Below are positions 14,760-18,120 of a stretch of 18,120 nucleotides of DNA, piece by piece. Both the position numbers and the translations under genes were made by a program. The stretch lies in the NCBI GenBank assembly GCA_017514645.1, contig JAFWJP010000258.1, positions 1 to 18,120 of the forward strand, written 5' to 3'. Numbering within the stretch: the stretch's first letter is position 1; every line of letters starts with the position of its first letter. The notes beneath the pieces were generated by a model. It searched no databases and was not told where the DNA came from. It saw nothing but the letters and a program-made list of their open reading frames with translations. This stretch comes from Solobacterium sp. GTDB lineage: Bacteria > Bacillota_I > Bacilli_A > Erysipelotrichales > Erysipelotrichaceae.

Positions 14760-14768
14760 TGGTATACT
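14760..14768 (+). promoter_or_regulatory. Extended -10 promoter for the membrane protein gene
   Basis: TGGTATACT (14760-14768) is an extended -10 with one mismatch, placed 11 nt after the terminator T run, with no usable -35. Expected start near 14775, giving a 17-nt leader with GAGGTAGGG. Confidence 0.5.
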
Positions 14769-14791
14769 GCTGGAAGTGAAGCGAGGTAGGG

Positions 14792-16849
14792 ATGAAGAGG
14801 ATACTGCTGGGTGCAATGTTGATCCTGTTGTTGTCGGAAGGGCTGGGCAGCTGGTTCCTGGATCGTTTTCATCTGACCAGGAAGGGTTTCTGCGCCCCGT
14901 ACGGATTCGCTGTGATGCTGGGAACTTTGCAGCTGCTGTATTATCCCGCTCAGCTTCTTCATCTGTCGTTTACGTGGATCATTGCGGCTTCTGCGCTGGT
15001 ATTCCTGTTTGCGCTGCTGGTTACACTGAAGGATCTGAAACGCGTTCTGAAGGGCCTTCTGCGGCCGCAGATGATCCTGGTCGTTCTCACGGCAGTGATC
15101 TTCTTCTTTGTGCTCAGAACCTGTTCGGTGGATATGAACTTTGCGGACAGTTCGGCATATCTGAACTATATTGCGATGAATATCAATGCGGATCATCTGA
15201 ACCTGTACGATATCACCAACGGTCTGAGAGGTTCGGAATGGCTGGTTCTGTATTCCTATCAGGGTTACCATCATTTCGCGTCCTTTGTCTGCTGGCTGTG
15301 TGATCTGCCGTTCTGGATGGGACACGCTGCATATCAGCTGCCCGTCATGACCATCAGTATCTATCTCTTCGGACTTATCTACAATGTGCTGTCCACGATG
15401 CTGATTATTGACGCAGTGGATGAGATCCGCTTCAAGGATTACGGATTCAAGGCTGTCCTGCTGATCTTCCTGCTGTTCTATTCCAACTTTGCTTACTGGG
15501 ATATCTCCTTTGCCTTCTACGGCAATACGTTCCGTAACCTGTTCATCATGGTGATGATCCGGGTGATCATGATCTGGCTGGACAGCGGAGAGGACAGCTG
15601 GAAATACCTGATTCCGCTGATTCTGTCGGCAGGTCTGGCATGTTCCAGTTCCTACATGTTCATGGGATTTGCGGTATTGTACGCACTGGCGGCTTATCTG
15701 TTCCGGGTACGGAAGGAGAATGCGCTCAGCGATATGATGCTGAACATTCTGCCGATGGTCATCTATGCGCTGACATTCATCGTGCATACGCATCCAATAC
15801 TGGCAGCAGCTGTGCTGATCCTCTATGTTGTTCTGCTTTTTCTTCGGGAGAAGGGGATCATACGCCGGATGATCGGTGCGCTGGACATGTTTCTGGAAGA
15901 TCATGATACTGCGGTCTTCTTTGTCGGTGTTCCGTTGATCTTTGTTATCGGTTCGGCAGTGATCACCGTGCTGGGTAAACAGGTCCTTGTAACGTACGCG
16001 ACGTATCTGGATGATTTCACGGGTATCGATATGACCCGGGATTTCCTGTTCATTCATTCGGACTGGCTGAATATCCTGCTGAACATCTGCCGGTGGGGCG
16101 GCTATTTCCTGCTGGTATTCCGCCGTGAGCGCTCTGGGGCGCAGCATTATCTGGCGGACCTCTGCATCCTGCTGATGATCTTCTTCCTGAATCCGCTCTG
16201 TATCGTCATGCTTGAGGCAACGATGACCGGACATGTGTTCTACCGGAATTTCCTGACGCTGTTCAACCCGCTGACAGAGGCGGTCTTCTTCGTGCTGGTC
16301 TACGAAAAGATCAGTACATCTGTTCCGGAAAGGGCCGGTTTGAAGGCGCTTCTCTGCATCGCTGTGATCCTGGGGAATGTCGGTTCCTATCTGCCTTCGC
16401 TGTACAAAGGCCAGTACTGGATCTATGTAAGGGACGGGAAGGAAGAGGATCCGTACTACAAAATGGAGATGGATGAGTACAATGCCCTGCAGGCATTGAT
16501 CAGCCTGGACCGTGCCGACCCCAAAGAAGAACAGACTGTACTGCTGTCACACAGTCCTTCAACATTGACCTATCTGCCGGAAGCCTATCAGATCTTTACG
16601 CCGCGCAATGAATGGTTTGTCAGTGTTGATGAAGATTTCTTCGAGATTGCCCGCAGGCATTTCTCCTGGCGTGAAGAAGGACATCCGCAGTATGAAAAGA
16701 CCTGTGATTATATCGAACAGTACGGTGTTGATTACATTGTTGTGCAGTACTGGGAGAATCCGGACTATGATGCGGCGACGGACGGCTGTTCGGTGACGAT
16801 GTATGAAGGCAGCAAATTCAAGGTAAAGAAAGCAATGAAGCAGGATTGA
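14792..16849 (+). CDS. Large polytopic membrane protein of unknown function
   Basis: I do not recognise a named family with confidence. The 685-residue protein has roughly a dozen hydrophobic segments between residues 1 and 530, then a soluble C-terminal part (about 538-685) rich in Asp, Glu and Tyr. The first large loop after the fourth segment holds SVDMNFADSSAYLNY (112-126), with Asp114 and Asp119. GT-C glycosyltransferases also have acidic residues in the first outer loop and a C-terminal soluble domain, so a role in cell-envelope polysaccharide synthesis is possible, but that is a guess from topology. ATG 14792 follows GAGGTAGGG closely. It appears monocistronic: it has an extended -10 promoter before it and a terminator whose loop contains its own TGA. 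A minus-strand open frame across 13574-16234 is a shadow of this gene and the AKR. Confidence 0.85.
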   Translation: MKRILLGAMLILLLSEGLGSWFLDRFHLTRKGFCAPYGFAVMLGTLQLLYYPAQLLHLSFTWIIAASALVFLFALLVTLKDLKRVLKGLLRPQMILVVLTAVIFFFVLRTCSVDMNFADSSAYLNYIAMNINADHLNLYDITNGLRGSEWLVLYSYQGYHHFASFVCWLCDLPFWMGHAAYQLPVMTISIYLFGLIYNVLSTMLIIDAVDEIRFKDYGFKAVLLIFLLFYSNFAYWDISFAFYGNTFRNLFIMVMIRVIMIWLDSGEDSWKYLIPLILSAGLACSSSYMFMGFAVLYALAAYLFRVRKENALSDMMLNILPMVIYALTFIVHTHPILAAAVLILYVVLLFLREKGIIRRMIGALDMFLEDHDTAVFFVGVPLIFVIGSAVITVLGKQVLVTYATYLDDFTGIDMTRDFLFIHSDWLNILLNICRWGGYFLLVFRRERSGAQHYLADLCILLMIFFLNPLCIVMLEATMTGHVFYRNFLTLFNPLTEAVFFVLVYEKISTSVPERAGLKALLCIAVILGNVGSYLPSLYKGQYWIYVRDGKEEDPYYKMEMDEYNALQALISLDRADPKEEQTVLLSHSPSTLTYLPEAYQIFTPRNEWFVSVDEDFFEIARRHFSWREEGHPQYEKTCDYIEQYGVDYIVVQYWENPDYDAATDGCSVTMYEGSKFKVKKAMKQD

Positions 16850-16861
16850 TCCTGCTTTTTC
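16838..16861 (+). terminator. Intrinsic terminator with the stop codon in its loop
   Basis: AAGCAGGA (16838-16845) pairs perfectly with TCCTGCTT (16850-16857) around TTGA; T run to 16860. The TGA at 16847-16849 stops the membrane protein within the loop, so the last three codons make the 5' arm. Confidence 0.88.
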
Positions 16862-16890
16862 TTGAGGGTACAGGATGAAAACGATACTAT
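16862..16890 (+). promoter_or_regulatory. Promoter candidate for the PfkB kinase gene
   Basis: TTGAGG (16862-16867) and TACTAT (16885-16890) are 17 bp apart. The -35 starts directly after the terminator T run. Expected start near 16897 falls within AAAGGGG, so the leader would be very short; the exact start is uncertain. Confidence 0.5.
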
Positions 16891-16908
16891 GAAAGGGGTG
16901 ATGATGGA

Positions 16909-17814
16909 ATGAAAGTACTGAATTTCGGATCATTGAACATTGATCATGTCTACAATATGCCGCATTTTACGGAACCGAAGGAAACACAGTCCTCTTTGTC
17001 ATATCTGCGCAATCTCGGAGGAAAGGGACTGAATCAGTCCATTGCGCTGGCAAAAGCCGGTGCGGAGGTCTATCATGCCGGCAGGATCGGTGCAGACGGT
17101 GAGATCTTCCGTACCTATCTTGAGGGTTACGGTGTCAATACGCGGTATCTGGTGACGAATCCGGAATCCGTTACGGGGCATGCGATCATCGAAACGAGCG
17201 ACGGAGAAAACAGGATCATTCTGTACGGCGGTGCGAACCAGGAGATCGGTGAAGCGCAGATCGATGAAACACTGAAGGATTTCGGGCAGGGGGATATTCT
17301 GCTGGTGCAGAATGAGATCTCCGGCAGGGGATATCTGCTGGAACAGGCTCATGCAAAAGGCATGATGATCGTGTTCAATACAGCACCGATGAATGAAAAG
17401 GTATTCAGCTATCCGCTTTCCTGCGTTGATCTGTTTGTTGTCAATGAGGTGGAAGGCCGGGCGCTTGCAGGGTCAGCGCATACGGAACCGAACCGGATCA
17501 TGGAGGATCTGATACAGAAGTATCCGGACAAGGAACTGATCCTGACAGCAGGTACAGACGGTGCCTGGTACTACGGAAAAGGAAAAACGGTCTACCAGCC
17601 GTCGTTTCCGGTGAAGACAGTGGATACGACAGCGGCGGGAGACACGTTTACAGGCTGTTATCTGGCGGTTCGTCTTGGGGGCGGACTCCCGGAGGAGGCG
17701 ATGCGCCTTGCGGCTCTGGCGTCATCTATGACGGTGCAGAAGGCAGGCGCAGCCCAGTCCATCCCGACACTGGACCAGGTCAGGGAATATGAGAAAACAA
17801 AAAATCCGGCGTGA
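16909..17814 (+). CDS. PfkB-family carbohydrate kinase (ribokinase-like)
   Basis: PfkB/ribokinase enzymes phosphorylate sugars or nucleosides with ATP. The 301-residue protein has both family signatures: NLGGKGLNQSIALAKAGAEV (GGKGxNQ at residues 37-43) and DTTAAGDTFTG (239-249), with D245 as the catalytic base and AAGD as the anion hole. An NxxE-like motif, VNEVEG, lies near residue 180, as in ribokinases. Length fits ribokinase (about 305). No ribose transporter, RbsD or regulator is adjacent, so the sugar is unknown and ribose is only the best guess. ATG 16909 is 10 nt after AGGGG (16894-16898); ATGs at 16901 and 16904 are in another frame and read only three or two codons before a TGA that overlaps the true start. 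The gene ends in the loop of a terminator shared with convergent tRNAs. Confidence 0.93.
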   Translation: MKVLNFGSLNIDHVYNMPHFTEPKETQSSLSYLRNLGGKGLNQSIALAKAGAEVYHAGRIGADGEIFRTYLEGYGVNTRYLVTNPESVTGHAIIETSDGENRIILYGGANQEIGEAQIDETLKDFGQGDILLVQNEISGRGYLLEQAHAKGMMIVFNTAPMNEKVFSYPLSCVDLFVVNEVEGRALAGSAHTEPNRIMEDLIQKYPDKELILTAGTDGAWYYGKGKTVYQPSFPVKTVDTTAAGDTFTGCYLAVRLGGGLPEEAMRLAALASSMTVQKAGAAQSIPTLDQVREYEKTKNPA

Positions 17815-17825
17815 ACCGGATTTTT
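17801..17825. terminator. Bidirectional terminator between the kinase gene and the tRNA cluster
   Basis: AAAATCCGG (17801-17809) pairs perfectly with CCGGATTTT (17816-17824) around CGTGAA, which contains the kinase TGA (17812-17814). On the plus strand the stem ends in five Ts. On the minus strand the flanking A run (17797-17804) gives a T run, so it should also end tRNA transcripts coming from the right. Confidence 0.88.
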
Positions 17826-17827
17826 AG

Positions 17828-17900
17828 TGGTCCCAGGCAGAATTGAACTGCCGACACCGGCATTTTCAGTGCCGTGCTCTACCTACTGAGCTACAGGACC
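17828..17900 (-). tRNA. tRNA-Phe (GAA)
   Basis: On the minus strand: acceptor GGTCCTG/TGGGACC (two G-T pairs at the inner end), D arm GCTC/GAGC, anticodon stem CGGCA/TGCCG with loop CTGAAAA (anticodon GAA), and T arm GGCAG-TTCAATT-CTGCC. Discriminator A, then CTA, so CCA is not encoded. A37 in an A-rich loop makes it a likely MiaA/MiaB substrate. Confidence 0.96.
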
Positions 17901-17903
17901 GAA

Positions 17904-17980
17904 TGGTTGCGAGGGAAGGATTTGAACCAACGACCTCCGGGTTATGGGCCCGACGAGCTACCAGACTGCTCTACCTCGCG
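17904..17980 (-). tRNA. Initiator tRNA-fMet (CAT), unusual loop and T stem
   Basis: Initiator hallmarks are clear: an unpaired C1-A72 end (CGCGAGG against CCTCGCA), three G-C pairs at the base of the anticodon stem (TCGGG/CCCGG), and A11-U24. Discriminator A and an encoded CCA. Two features are abnormal. The anticodon loop is CCCATAA, so position 33 is C where U33 is nearly universal. The T stem is GTTGG against CCTTC, leaving two adjacent U-U oppositions (50-64 and 51-63). The identity is certain; whether this copy is functional or the only one is not. Confidence 0.93.
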
Positions 17981-17994
17981 ATATGAACAACAGA

Positions 17995-18086
17995 TGGCGG
18001 AGGAACAGGGATTCGAACCCTGGCGCCGGCGTAACCGACCTGCCGGTTTTCAAGACCGGTCCCTTCAACCGCTTGGGTATTCCTCC
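17995..18086 (-). tRNA. tRNA-Ser (TGA)
   Basis: Class II tRNA with acceptor GGAGGAA/TTCCTCC, anticodon stem CCGGT/ACCGG, loop CTTGAAA (anticodon TGA), a long variable arm and T arm CAGGG-TTCGAAT-CCCTG. Discriminator G and an encoded CCA. A37 next to a UCN anticodon fits a MiaB substrate. Confidence 0.96.
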
Positions 18087-18090
18087 GTAA

Positions 18091-18120
18091 TGGTGGACCC
18101 TGAAGGGCTCGAACCTTCAA
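18091..18120 (-). tRNA. 3' end of a further tRNA, isotype not determinable
   Basis: Reading on the minus strand, a T arm GAAGG-TTCGAGC-CCTTC is followed by acceptor half AGGGTCC, discriminator A and encoded CCA. The 5' acceptor should be GGACCCT. The anticodon lies beyond the window. It is 4 nt from tRNA-Ser, so the cluster continues to the right. Confidence 0.85.

Noticed and set aside
13574..16234. 886-codon open frame on the minus strand
   Set aside because: It lies antisense to two well-supported genes and across their promoter and terminator. Its product is a His/Gln/Arg-rich sequence typical of reverse-strand reading of CTG/GAT-rich codons, with no domain.
1..18120. Mobile elements, defence systems, CRISPR arrays or prophage next to the tRNA genes
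   Set aside because: I found no transposase, integrase, direct-repeat array or att-like duplication of a tRNA end; all genes are core or common accessory types in a uniform base composition.

Overview
The window looks like a core chromosomal segment of a Bacillota (Firmicutes) bacterium with roughly 50% GC. It encodes the Gram-positive RNA-decay pair RNase Y and an RNase J-family protein, plus RecA, MiaB, FtsK/SpoIIIE, Ffh and a dense tRNA cluster. Shine-Dalgarno sequences are AGGAGG-like, promoters are sigma-A-like, and UGA is a stop (Trp is TGG throughout). A lineage near the Erysipelotrichia is a plausible guess from gene content, but nothing here proves it.

Layout. Positions 1-3802: the 3' part of recA, rny (RNase Y), a voltage-gated-type potassium channel with an RCK-C-like tail, and a 57-residue 2[4Fe-4S] ferredoxin. 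Each has its own promoter candidate, apart from recA, whose upstream region lies outside. Positions 3866-9502: miaB, an RNase J-like gene and ftsK, spaced 18-24 bp apart, form one operon that ends in a hairpin overlapping the ftsK stop codon. Positions 9698-13275: a short ssb, then ffh followed 9 bp later by a membrane glycerophosphodiester phosphodiesterase. Positions 13340-13510: tRNA-Cys and tRNA-Leu. Positions 13604-17814: an aldo/keto reductase with a C-terminal ferredoxin domain, a large polytopic membrane protein of unknown function and a PfkB-family sugar kinase. Positions 17828-18120: a tRNA cluster on the minus strand (Phe, initiator Met, Ser and the 3' end of another), converging on a shared bidirectional terminator.

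The genes serve housekeeping roles: recombination and ssDNA binding (recA, ssb, ftsK), RNA decay and tRNA modification (rny, RNase J-like, miaB), membrane targeting (ffh) and redox/metabolism (ferredoxin, AKR, kinase). Spacers are very compact. Several terminators include the stop codon of the gene they end, several are followed at once by an extended -10 promoter with no clear -35, and two genes look leaderless.

I see no mobile element, CRISPR array, defence island or obvious new multi-gene system. The points most worth a second look are molecular: the RNase J-like protein has lost most of its metal-binding residues; the initiator tRNA gene has C at position 33 and two U-U mismatches in its T stem; RecA has Cys in place of the first Walker A glycine; and Ffh has Met in place of a conserved SRP-RNA-binding arginine.
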